Assembly (NCBI GenBank): GCA_032629725.1
Contig: JAFEVB010000026.1
Coordinates: 310,001 to 374,000, forward strand
Source: Gremmenia infestans
Lineage: Eukaryota; Ascomycota; Leotiomycetes; Helotiales; Hamatocanthoscyphaceae
DNA length: 64,000 nucleotides
Reading direction: 5' to 3'
This document shows positions 52,981 through 63,791 of this stretch, piece after piece; the first letter of the stretch is position 1, and each line of letters opens with the position of its first letter. Below the pieces are notes generated by a model that did not search any database, was not told the DNA's origin, and was given only the letters and a program-made list of their open reading frames with translations. The translations under genes and the position numbers were made by a program.

Positions 52981-54819
52981 ATGGTGTCTTACATTGTCAG
53001 AAATACTGCTCTATTGCTGGCTATTGGATTTTCTACATCAGTTTCTGCGACTTCGGTATTGGCAACTATCGCGCCATGTCCATCTTGTCCTTCCGGCGTG
53101 ATGCCTGCCGCTATCACTATCACTGAGCAGTATCAGCCAGTCTCAACTTGCACACCTTCAAATTCGCGTAACAAGACTGTTCCATCCTGCTCCAGCTACG
53201 ATTTTGTTTCTACTGTAATCCCTGTCATGGGCGGAAATAGTAGCATGACAGTCACCAAAACCGATCAAATCGTGCAGCTATCTCATCTGTCAACTGTCAT
53301 TACATCCTCGGTCCCTTGCCCAACAGTTGCACCAAAACGGGGTCAAAATGGAACTACTTCCGTCTTAGCCTGCACGAATACCCAAATCCAAACTATGGTA
53401 ATCGATGCTTCATGTCAGTTCAACCAGATCGGACCTCTAGGAATTCAAGGCTACTCAGGAAGCGGACTTTGTCAAGCATGTGCAGAAGATGCATATGGAT
53501 CACAATATCAGCCAGTCAATGTGTTGAAGTGCTTGGATGGAAATTGCTCCACTTACGTTGAGACTTGGGTGTCGACAAAGCCAGCTTCGACCTCAACTTC
53601 AGCGGTTCCATTTTCGTCAACAACATATTGTTCTTCTCAAGGGGTGTACACTATTCCCGTGACCACGGTTTATACTCCTTCGGGACAAGGGTTCACAGCA
53701 CCTATCACATCAACATTCGTCGTGACAACTTCAGTACCAAGTCCCCAGACAGTTAGAGTTACCAAGACGATCACTTTCACACTCGTTGGAAATGCACCGA
53801 TTATCAGTGCATCCTCATATATTTCGTCGGCTCAGGTCTCGACAACTGCTTCTTGCCCAACAAACGGTCAATACATGATCCCAATCATTGAGACTTTCAC
53901 AGCGATCAACCCAGCCTTCACGGCCCCCATAACTACGACTATTTTCTACAAGACCACCGTCACCAATGCCCCAACGACTATCGATTGTACGACTGTAGTT
54001 AGAGTGATGCTCACACAAACTGCAGTATCTCCAACCCTGACTCCTGTGAGCGGAACGTAAGTGGAAGGTCAACCCCTCGAAGACTTCTATAAATTAACCT
54101 AGAATAGAACCATTGCGCCAAAAGCTCCATTTTTGAACTCGACTTCAACTTCGTGGGGCTCCACTGGAGCTTTAGCACCGAAATCTTCGTCAGCATCCAT
54201 ATCCTCAAGCACATCCCCCAGCAGTAGCCGAGCCACTCCAACTGGCTACTGCGAGTATGTGGGTTGCTACAGTTCCACAGCAGGCGTCCCCGACTTCTCT
54301 CTCACTGTATCTACAGGTGCCATGACCATCGAGCTCTGCGAATCAGAATGCATTGCATCTGGCGAGCCATACTCAGGCCTGTACCAAGGCGATTGCTTCT
54401 GCGCGTCGACTCTCGGCTCTTCCGAGGAATCCGGCGAGTCCTGCAATCTCCCATGTCCAGGCAACAAAGCTGAGATGTGTGGTGGTGACTTTATGAGCGC
54501 TAGAATTCGCGGTCGTGTATCCGGAGGCAACAGGCTGTATGATGTATACTCATGCCCTGTTCCAACCTCTACCTCGACGATGTCAGACGAAACATCAAGC
54601 ACCAGTTCGGCGTCAACACCTGACCCGTCGTCTGATGAGGACCAAGAGATCCAGAAGCGAGAATTAGACGCGGATTTGGATTTAGAGATCGTGGGTACCA
54701 AGAAGCGTGTGGAGCGTAAGATTCGGAGTGGAGGCATGTTGAGGAGCTTGAACAAGGTCGAGAAAGGCAATTTGCTTACCAAGAAGGATTTTGGCATAAA
54801 GAAGCTGTTTGGAATGTAA
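52981..54819 (+). CDS. Secreted WSC-domain protein with dibasic-rich C-terminal tail
   Basis: Two exons, 52981-54056 and 54108-54819, with a 51-bp GT-AG intron, give 595 aa. Residues 1-23 form a signal peptide (NTALLLAIGFSTSVSA). The middle is Ser/Thr-rich, likely O-glycosylated, and holds an internal duplication: CSSQGVYTIPVTTVYTPSGQ with GFTAPITSTF, and again CPTNGQYMIPIIETFTAINP with AFTAPITTTI. A WSC domain occupies about residues 404-500 (CEYVGCYS, GLYQGDCFCAS, CPGNKAEMCGG). After it comes a Ser/Thr linker and a strongly basic tail bounded by KR sites (IQKR, GTKKR), with no membrane anchor or GPI signal. WSC domains bind wall glycans. Without a membrane segment this is not a Wsc1-type stress sensor but a secreted or wall-bound protein. 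Start 52981 is the first ATG in the frame. Confidence 0.82.
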
Positions 54820-56046
54820 AACGGTATTGTGTTGCAAAGAATAGAATGAGGTGAGATCAACGCAAGTAGATGGAGATTTAGGTTATTTATTTTCTTGTCG
54901 GTGTGTTTTGCAGATATAGGGGTTCATCAAAACAAGACGATGATGAAATGGAGTCCTGATTTAATACAAAATTTCTTAATTTGAACAATCTCAAGGGTTG
55001 AATCCGTCTTCGTACTCCAATATCTGCACTCGGAGCTTTGAGATTATGTTTTGCGATTGTATTTTTCCACTTCAAATCCCGACGGATGTTTTAGACTGTA
55101 GGTAGATAGGTCCAGCGTTGCCTTTTAGCGAGGCAAAGCCTGGCAACATAGTGTATCCTCACTATAAATTTAGCGATCAATGTACCGATTGCCTGCAAAC
55201 ACTTTCAAATTCAAATGGAATTTTCTCCTCGCTTGCCTAACCTCGATACGCGAAAATTTCCACCATGGCAAAAAATCCAAAAATCATGCTTCTACCCTCT
55301 TTCCATCTCAGCATGCTTTCACGTGCTCAAGCAAACATCGCTTGGGTGGAGGTCCCTCGTCTTCAGGGGTAGCGAAATAAGCGGGCACGGGGCTCAGCTA
55401 AGACGGGATCATAAAGCGAAAGTCTCCTAGTTCTAGCTTCCATCCCCATGTATGTCACGGAAGGCACGATCGCGAAGATCCCAGCTGAGGGCGATCCGAT
55501 CGGGCCGGCCTGTCCCAAGCCCATGGTTTCCACACCTGCCGGTACCCGCTAGGTCTCGTACGGAACGGCACTGTGTCGGGTACTTGCGTCCTTGATTAAC
55601 TGGTTTCTATTAAGCCACATGTCTGATTGCTTTCCGTAGACCATGTATTTCTTGGCTTCTGTGCGCTGGCTCCCGAAGAATATTCAGGTCCACCAGGATG
55701 TAGGTTTGATGCCCCTGATCCAGCGGCCAGTTTCAAGCCCCTTCAGATTCCCATATATTTTGGCCCTGAACCACAGCCAGTGACCTCAGCTTATCCGTCT
55801 CTTCTTTCATGTTTCTGCTTCATTACGCTGCTTTCCCAAACCTCACAGTCGTCACACGTGGATCATTCTAAATTCCAGCCCTTGGAAAGCCAACATTGCT
55901 TCATCAGGTGCCGCTCATCCAGTACTCCGGCATCGGTGCAGCTAAGACCCGGATTTCAAGAAGTTCAGGAGTACGGCTTGGCGGGAAGGAACCATTTAGC
56001 TATCAACATTCTCATTCTTTGGCTAAGTATAGGTACGCAACCTTAT
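54820..56046. other. Convergent intergenic region
   Basis: No supported gene. The frame at 55627-56292 runs antisense into the next gene and lacks any recognised feature. G+C-rich patches occur near 55370-55580. Confidence 0.45.
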
Positions 56047-58081
56047 CTAGTCATACAACCTTTGCTTCTTCAGACGCTGCACATTCTCAGACGCAGTCAG
56101 CGTGATATGCCCAATTTCAGCGCCAACATTGACATCCCCAAGAGTAACCATCAGGGCCTGCAGCGCTCTCGCTCTCTCAAGACCATCCAAATGCGAGGCC
56201 CCACTAGCTCCCACATACGGATTATCCCTCGTGAGAGAGGATACATATCCGAGGATATCGGGAGCAAGAGTATTTATCCTGAGGGCAACTGATGCCACTG
56301 CCTCACAGAGGAGCAAAAAGGAGATGATGAACAAAATGCCTCCAAATGCCTTGTTACTGTGGTATTCTCGCCCATCGAAGCGGACTATACTGGCCTCGCT
56401 GGAGTTGAAGTACAGCGGTAATTCATAGCTGGTGCTGATGTTGTCGTAAGTGCTTAGATTAGAGCTGAGATTGCCAGTCAAGTATGCCGCTCCGTATGTT
56501 GATTGCCAGAACGTATTATATGCCACCTCCATGTTCCTGCTGAATGTGCTTGGATTGAGTGTTGAGAGGTTCGAATATATGAAAGAAACAAAGTCCGCAG
56601 TAGGGTCTGCGAGCCATTGCTCGAGCAATGTGCTCTCTTCTTTCGAAGCATGATGTAGATATCCAATTGTCGTTTGGGGAAGGGCGCTCAGTGTGTTTAT
56701 CATAGGAACGACAGTTACAGGTTTCGTGCTTGCAGCTGTCGTTGCGTTCTTCATGGCGATGACTGAGCAATCTTGATTTTGACATTTGACCATCGACTCG
56801 ACATCTTCGTAAGCAAGGTCACAGTAAGCAACACTGACGTCAGAGTCTGATACCGCGGAAATAGATGTCAAGTTGAAGGATCCATGATCAGTATCGCTTG
56901 ATGTACTAGTCGACTGCATTATAAAGGTGCTCACAGACGCTTTTAAAAGTGCACTTGATTTGTTGAAGTGAGGCCTAGTGTTGAAGTTGGGAATATAGGT
57001 CAGTTTTGGGCAATTGATGGTCCAATATCTACTTAATATCTGGAATGATGAGTTTCCATCACTGGGAACGCCAGCGATTGGAATCCCAAGTAGCGACGAG
57101 TAAGGTACTTCTTTGCTGTAATCGACAGTGGTCCAAGATCCATTGGAAACCGAGTTCAATTCTGAAAGGACTGGAATCTTGATATTTCCGAACAGATCTT
57201 GCGTCGAGTTCTGTAGCTTTCGAGTGGTTTTGAGCGCAGTCATGAATGTCGGTCCATACGAAGGCCACCCTTCGACAACGTCATCATAACCACTCATAGC
57301 TGTATCCTGTTGCGCAAGCTCGATAGGCAAAAATCGGATCGTTGAATTGTAGGAGACAGTCCGTTGTGATTCGCCAAGGAGACGAAGTGCTGCTTGGCCT
57401 CCTATAGGAGACAAAGCCCAGATTATTATGATTCCAAGGCCAAAAGAATTTGCACCCCGCAGTGCAATTTGCCTCTCAATAGCAGCAAACAGGGATTGGC
57501 ATCCAACGAGTCGTTCTAAGGTCTTCAAAAGTCAGCATTGATTGGCCCAGCACAAGTTCAGGTGCAGCATGCGAATGGGAGTCTCACTCCTAATTGGACC
57601 CCGCGTTCTGCCCAATGCAGGCCCAATGTTCTGAAAAACTTTCCCGTTATAGCCGCAAATACTATAGGGAAAATTGTAGGCGCTAAAGCAATGGCCTTTT
57701 GTGTGTGATATCCGAGAGAAGATGCTGGCTTCGTATCGAGGGAAATCGAAATGGCAGCCAGGGCTAAAAGAAATGTCAGTATTCTATCGTGTGTGTTGTT
57801 CACAGAAAAGAGATCTTACCTAGAAACAGAATTGAAAGTCCTACGAAAATGAAGTCAACGAGAAAGGAAACCCAGTGACTACGGCTCCATTCTCCCAGAG
57901 GCCTCGGATACGACTGATATTGGTTCTCATAGATATCTTCGGGTGGGAGATCATTCTTGATGTCGACGGACGGAGAGGAAGATTTATCGAACGTATTACT
58001 TTGTGTCTGTGGTTGAGAGATATCGTGATAGGCAGTTAGGGGAATGTCATGTCCAGAACCAGAGACTCCAGAGTATGTCAT
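56047..58081 (-). CDS. Fungal multi-pass membrane protein of unknown function (637 aa)
   Basis: Three exons, 58081-57820, 57763-57588 and 57522-56047, with GT-AG introns of 56 and 65 bp, give 637 aa. A cytosolic N-terminus of about 70 residues precedes a hydrophobic helix (FLVDFIFVGLSILFLALAAI). A second hydrophobic stretch follows (AIALAPTIFPIVFAAITG), then GVQLGTLERLVGCQSLFAAI and a third helix (LGIIIIWALSPIGGQAALRL). A large loop of about 330 residues with many N-glycosylation sequons (LSSNLSTYDNIST) is closed by a last helix (FGGILFIISFLLLCEAVASV) and a short tail. The TLE-LVG-SLF...WALSPxGGQAxLR pattern is common in a large, uncharacterised Pezizomycotina family. Topology suggests a surface or endomembrane protein; no function is known to me. 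Confidence 0.8.
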
Positions 58082-59420
58082 GTCTTTGAGGCAAGGAACG
58101 TCTATGCCGTGCTGTTGTCAATCAAGTATAGATATGATAATTACGAATTTGCGTAAGTAGACCTAGGACTCACGGTGGTAGAAATTTACGTGGGCATCTC
58201 GTGGTTAAGATATAATTATCTTCTATCCACCACGGATTCTACATCGGATTCTGATTTGAGAGTTTTACATAGTACTGTGCCTCATGACGAATCTGGCGAC
58301 CACGCTGGCACGCCGTCATCTTGATTGGTCGTGGAATAATGACAAAGTGGATTGATATTGACGAAATGCAGGGGACTCACCGTACATCGTATAACAACTT
58401 TTTGATGAGGCATAAAGCGCCGCTCAGCCGCATCGCTTAGCTATTTGGGGACGAGATTGGGGGCCAATTTGCCTTTGAACTTACCTATTCAAGGTAACTA
58501 AGCGGAAGCATTGAAAAGGGTATGGATCCCGAACATCAATCCGGAAAGAAGCAAAAAAAAGCCACGAGGTACCACTCGCTGCTTCCGCTGTCAGGCGGGC
58601 CTCAACGTTTCTCAAAGTTTGAGCGTTGGGGTTTTGCGCAACAGACTCCGAAAACTAAATCAGGCGGATATACATGTGAAGTGAGACTGAGTTGGTTAAT
58701 GGTATCTCCAGCAAACTGCAATTTCCCGCGGTGGCGGGATCATAATAAGTCCGGAATTGAGTACCCGGTATCGATACTCGTTGGCTTTCTTCCAGAGAGA
58801 AATATAAAACGGCATTCAAACCCTGACGGCTGGTGCGGATCCTTTCGGGTCGGATTTATATTATCTCCACATAAAGACTCGGTCCCCGATATCTACTTCG
58901 AAGTATAATGATTGTGCGGATGGCTTCCTCCGAACAGGGAGGCTGGCGGACGTCAAAGATGAGTTTGTTGTTCCTCCTAAACATGCTTTCCCCTTCACAA
59001 CCCCTAGAAAGAAGGCTTTGGTAGCCCCTTGCTCCCATCTGACACACACGTCTGAAGAGCAGGTTTATTGTCCAGGTGGGCCAGGTGGGCGGGCGGCCTA
59101 ATGTGAAAAAATTCCCTTGGTACAAGTCATCAATTTCCCCAGCACTTCAACCCATCCTATAGGATTCTTTTTGTCCGGTAGAACTAGAACGGTGCTTAGT
59201 GGTAATTGAAGTCACCAAATGTCCCATTACATCCATGAATCAAGCCAATGGTGCCACATGACCAGAAACAGCCGAAGACATTTCAGGGAGGCCACATATT
59301 CAATACGCCGTTTTTGCTGTGAATGGTCGTGGACCCGGCGAGGAAAAATTAACGCTTGTTGGCATATAATGGAGCTCTGCCACTCCAAGCATACATCTGC
59401 TTGCTCCAATCTTGACGACC
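58082..59420. promoter_or_regulatory. Intergenic region upstream of the membrane protein
   Basis: No supported gene. The frame 58522-58908 is rich in Lys and Gly at its start and overlaps an opposing frame (58856-59125). A Zn2Cys6-like reading near 58570 was considered and rejected. Confidence 0.4.
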
Positions 59421-59735
59421 ATGGCTAACCATAGACCCACCGACATACCGCTCCTCTGGGACCTAGACAGAAAGTTAGCCTTCGCTATTGGCGTAGCACA
59501 AGCAAACGAACCTCTCCCGCCTAATTTACTCGAAAAGTGGAAATCGTTTCTCGGTGATGCGTTGCATGGTAGGGATTACAAGGGTATAGATGAACTTTTT
59601 GGGGATCTGAAGAGGTTTGTGTATGGACCACTAGGCCCTAGTAGAGAGATGGTTGAGGAGGCGATGATTGGATGGGGGATTTTAGTAGGTGTTGAAGGGC
59701 GAAACCTAGAGCAGGACAGAATGGAAGAGAGCTAG
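59421..59735 (+). CDS. Small hypothetical protein (104 aa)
   Basis: Intronless frame from ATG 59421. Composition is coding-like and helical: DIPLLWDLDRKLAFAIGVAQ, LLEKWKSFLGDALHGRD, ELFGDLKRFVYGPLGPSREM. No signal peptide, membrane segment or known motif. It converges on the mS26 gene with about 195 bp between stop codons. Unrecognised family; a real small gene seems more likely than chance because of the balanced amphipathic helices. Confidence 0.5.
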   Translation: MANHRPTDIPLLWDLDRKLAFAIGVAQANEPLPPNLLEKWKSFLGDALHGRDYKGIDELFGDLKRFVYGPLGPSREMVEEAMIGWGILVGVEGRNLEQDRMEES

Positions 59736-59930
59736 AGGAAGTGCCTTGGGAATACGCCTTGACTATGTAAACGAGCACAAGGGGAAGGAGACCTGTTGCG
59801 CCTGTCGCTGGCCAGACTACATGCAAGCCTAGAAAACAGTTTCAGTCTTGTAACGTACATTCAACTAATCCATTATGAACATTCATACACTGGAGATGCT
59901 TTCGAGCTCTCCCTAACATAAAATCTCCAT

Positions 59931-60824
59931 CTAATCCATCTTCCCACCCGTCAGCTCCTCCGCAATCTTCTTCATCCTCTGTCCGGTAAGAGCGCCCGGC
60001 CCAGCATGATACCTCACAGCCTCCCTCTCGGTATGCTTGACCGTTGTTAACAGTGCCTGCACGGTAGGCGGCGGTCCCACCGCATCCCAAATATTATCAG
60101 TAGCTGCTCCCTTGAACGGTTGGGGCACAAAGATAGCTTCAATCTGCTTGTCCAACTGCTCCTCCGTGGTAATGAAGGACCGCGCATGCATATACAACGT
60201 ATGCAGCGCGTTTTTCCTGGCTTCCTCCCGCCTGGCTTCCTTGGCCTTGACTCGCTCTGCTTTTGCTGCAACACGTTCTTCACGTTGAGGGTCGGGTACT
60301 GGTCCCATTTGCAGTTTTCGTACTGCCTCAGTGATGGTTGGGCTGGTCAGACGATCGTCTTCTCGTTGTGGGGCGTGTACCAATCTCGCTCTCTCCTCGC
60401 TCGAGATCCGGCTTCGCCAGGCAATACGTTCGTCTGAGATCTTTTTCCTTTGTCGTAGGGATCTCAATCCATCGTGAAGATTGCTTCGCCTGTTTGTAGC
60501 GAGGCTCTTCTTCCATGCTGCGTATTCGTTTGCTGGTATGGTTCGATCTTTTGGAAGGGGGGTGGTTCTCTTGAAGTACTTTGGTGAAGTCTTGTTGCCC
60601 GCGCGTTTAGGGAACAGGTTTCGAGGAGGTGGGAGGACACCTTTGATGTCTAGTTTCGGAAACACCTGAGGCTGGAGTGTCGTGGGAATCTCTATGAACT
60701 TGGGGTTCTCTGGCCCAATTGCTGAAAGGGGTGTAGAAGTGCTGAATAGCCGTGGACTGGCGGCATTGAGACACCGGAAGCGGGGGAGAGACCGTAACTG
60801 GCCTGTAGACAATAAATGAGGCAT
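59931..60824 (-). CDS. Mitochondrial small-subunit ribosomal protein mS26 (Pet123)
   Basis: Single exon, 297 aa from ATG 60824. The N-terminus is a typical mitochondrial presequence, basic with Ser and no acids (MPHLLSTGQLRSLPRFR). After cleavage come family landmarks: FPKRAGNKTSPKYFKRTTPL, EYAAWKKSLATNRRSNLHDG, LVHAPQREDDRLTSPTITEA and ALHTLYMHARSFITTEEQLD. A long basic helix lies between them. The C-terminus contains NIWDAVGPPPTVQALL. Fungal Pet123/mS26 is an essential part of the mitochondrial small ribosomal subunit (family knowledge). The in-frame sequence upstream of 60824 has no ATG, which fixes the start. It is divergent from Nog2 across only 230 bp. Confidence 0.85.
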   Translation of the reverse strand: MPHLLSTGQLRSLPRFRCLNAASPRLFSTSTPLSAIGPENPKFIEIPTTLQPQVFPKLDIKGVLPPPRNLFPKRAGNKTSPKYFKRTTPLPKDRTIPANEYAAWKKSLATNRRSNLHDGLRSLRQRKKISDERIAWRSRISSEERARLVHAPQREDDRLTSPTITEAVRKLQMGPVPDPQREERVAAKAERVKAKEARREEARKNALHTLYMHARSFITTEEQLDKQIEAIFVPQPFKGAATDNIWDAVGPPPTVQALLTTVKHTEREAVRYHAGPGALTGQRMKKIAEELTGGKMD

Positions 60825-61054
60825 TTTGAATATGACCTGCGCTGCGTCGAGATGCGCAGATGCAGCGGAGTGGTCTTCTGTTGAAGCTCTTGATGAAAAT
60901 GTTAGCGTATTCTTGACGTTAGCGCGATCAAGCCACACGCGAGCCCCAGCCACAGGAACTTTTTTCACCGTCTCAAGAAAAAATTATTTGCCCACCTTTT
61001 GTTACCCCAACACCAAATATTCAATCAAAAGCGTACTGCGCAACTACATTCAAA
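60825..61054. promoter_or_regulatory. Bidirectional promoter of mS26 and Nog2
   Basis: 230 bp between two divergent start codons, both for ribosome-related proteins (mitochondrial subunit and nucleolar assembly GTPase). No TATA-like element stands out. Confidence 0.6.
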
Positions 61055-63267
61055 ATGGGTACCGCAAAGAAAGAAGGCGCCAGGAAGATTCGTCAGGGCA
61101 AGGTTGACGATGGCATGGCCAATGTCAAAGTCAAGGGCGAGAATTTCTATCGGTATGATTTGCGCATTGCCCACCATGATCGTTGCTGACCGAGGTCCTC
61201 CATAGCTCCGCGAAGAAGGTCAAGACCTTGAATATGTTCAAGGATGGAAAGGCACGAAGAAACGCAGCTGGTGATGTTACCATAGCTGCATCCTTCCAGA
61301 GTCGGCAAGTACCTCAAGCACGAGTCGAGCCGAATAGAAAATGGTTCACCAACTCCCGAGTTATTGGTCAAGATGCGCTCAACTCTTTTAGAGAAGCTAT
61401 GGCGGAACGAGCTTCGGACCCATACTCTGTGTTGTTGAAGAGCAACAAGTTGCCTATGAGCTTGATCCGTGATGGCGAGGGTAAGAATGGAATCAAGCAA
61501 CACAAAGCAAAGATGACCGTGGAAGCATCACCGTTCGGAGAAGTGTTTGGTCCCAAGGCTCAGAGGAAGCGTGTTAGACTCGACGTTAGCTCGTTAGAAG
61601 ATCTTGCAGACGATAGCCTCAAGTCCCACGACACATACTTGGATCGCCTTGAACAAGCTAAACTCTTGAGCGGGACATCTGGTGATGCAGAAGCAGTTGG
61701 TGAAGCCGGTGTCATAGATAATGGCTATGTTTCGAGTGCCCGTGAGGCTATCTTCAATAAAGGGCAAAGCAAGCGGATCTGGAACGAACTCTACAAGGTC
61801 ATTGACTCTTCAGATGTGGTTATCCATGTTCTTGATGCTAGGGATCCCTTGGGAACGAGATGTCGAAGTGTTGAGAAGTACATTAAGGAGGAGGCACCAC
61901 ACAAGCACTTGATATTCGTATTGAACAAGTGCGATCTGGTACCTACCGGTGTTGCTGTAAGTAGTACCCCTCATTTCCCTCATTTCCCATCCCTTTCCCA
62001 TGTTCCATCGTTAAGTCAAGGCTCCTTCTGCATTTCTGTGCTCTTCACAATGGAAGGCTGTCTGTTACAACTTTGGTAGATTGAGTCCATTCTCGCCGCT
62101 CTTGGTCTTCGGACCTCGAGTAGATAGCTCACCGTCTTGGGGAGTCTATCGTAAAGAGTTTGGTGCTGTTTCGTTTGAGTTGAAGGCTACTTCCACTTTA
62201 GTGGCTGTGTGGTAGTTTTCTTAGTAATGATTCATACATATCAATTCAAGCTTTCGCTGGCATTTTCTAATATATCACAGGCTTCTTGGGTTCGCTATCT
62301 ATCCAAAGATTACCCCACCCTCGCTTTCCACGCATCCATCACAAACTCTTTTGGCAAAGGCTCCCTCATTCAACTCCTTCGCCAATTTTCTTCCCTGCAT
62401 TCAGACCGCAAGCAGATCTCTGTCGGCTTCATCGGGTACCCTAATACTGGAAAATCCTCAATCATCAACACCCTTAGAAAGAAGAAAGTTTGTACAGTGG
62501 CACCAATCCCTGGAGAAACCAAAATCTGGCAATACATCACACTCATGAAGCGAATCTATCTCATCGACTGTCCTGGTGTGGTTCCTCCCAGCGTAACGGA
62601 TACGCCACAGGATATTCTGCTACGAGGTGTAGTCCGAGTTGAGAACGTTGAGAATCCAGAACAATACATCCCAGCTGTTCTTGCCAAGACCAAACCACAA
62701 CACGTTGAAAGGACATACCAAATCAAGGGATACAATGATCACATTGAGTTCTTAGAATTGTTGGCAAGAAAGGGAGGAAGATTACTTCATGGTGGAGAGC
62801 CAGATGTTGATGGTGTTGCGAAGATGGTATTAAATGATTTTCTTCGTGGAAAGATCCCTTGGTTCACACCTCCACCACTCCTAGAAGGAGCCGAAAGTAA
62901 GGAGGCAGGTGTTGAAGGTCGATCCGGCAGACTCGGAGAGATGGGCAAGAAGCGAAAGCGGGACGACGAATCAGTGGCAGATACGTCTGTCATGGATGCC
63001 ACTTCAACTGTTGCCGAGGAAGAAGATGAAAGCTTCGAAGGATTTGGCAGTGATAGTGAAGGCGGGGCCAATACAGATCTCGTCGATGCCGTCGATGCAG
63101 CATTTGGAGCTGACTCTGATGATGAAGACAGCGAAGTTGGTTCAGATCAAGAAGAAGCATATTCATCGAATGAGGCGGATGCCGCTGAGGAGCAATTACA
63201 AGAAGAGCTGCATCATGATATTGATGAGTCGATAGAGAAGCGGCCGAAGAAGAAACGCCAAAAGTAG
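61055..63267 (+). CDS. nog2: Nucleolar GTP-binding protein Nog2/Nug2
   Basis: Three exons, 61055-61152, 61206-61956 and 62281-63267, with introns of 53 and 324 bp, give 611 aa. The N-terminal NGP1NT region reads TLNMFKDGKARRNAAGD, VEPNRKWFTNSRVIGQDAL, YSVLLKSNKLPMSL. The GTPase is circularly permuted: G5-like DARDPLGTR and G4 NKCD come first (about 274), G1 GYPNTGKSS (335-343), then G2 and G3 DCPG (379-382). A KGYND and GGEPDVDGVAKMVLNDFLRGK segment follows, and the C-terminus is acidic then basic (RPKKKRQK), as in orthologues. Nog2 is needed for late nuclear maturation of the 60S subunit (family knowledge). The second intron is much longer than others in the window and splits GVA from ASWVRYLSKDYP. 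Confidence 0.95.
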
Positions 63268-63791
63268 ACAATTAGAACAATGTAAAGCAAGAAGATACCC
63301 AGTCATTTATTCTCTTCTGCATTGATATCTTTCTATTTTTCTGCCGCTTTAGGGGTAGTGTTGCTTGCTAGGAGGCGCATTCGTTTGGTTATAGCTGGTT
63401 GCTGCAAGGCAGTTGGAGCGTGTGGGTATGCAATCATACCTATCATTCGTTGCTCTGTCTTACTGTCGTGGACAAGAGTTTGTGCCGATTTGAAGCCTGT
63501 AGGCACTTGTCAAGCCTACTTCAAACATCCCATCTTGTTCATGTCTGCACCCGGACGCTTTTCTCACTCAAAAGGATAGTCCCCTGCCGCCAGATCTTTG
63601 CTATTTTACCATGCCATCGGACATAATTCAATATTCGAATAGCCTGCGTCATTTGCCTCACACAGCCTAGGACACCGAGAGATATAAGTCTGAGAAGTGT
63701 TTTATTGAAAGTTCAACGTTAAAAGGTTAAGCCATGCACGAGTTTTACGTCTACTTCATCCTGAAAACTAGCCCAAGTGGCAGCACCGTCC
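63268..63791. other. Convergent 3' spacer
   Basis: 524 bp between the Nog2 stop and the stop of the right-edge gene. Nothing besides presumed 3' untranslated sequence is seen. Confidence 0.5.

Noticed and set aside
55627..56292. 221-codon plus-strand frame
   Set aside because: Runs antisense into the well-supported membrane-protein exon and has no domain.
58550..58690. Possible Zn2Cys6 regulator start (TTRCFRCQ reading)
   Set aside because: Only two cysteines in the right spacing, then a stop; no second metal-binding half.
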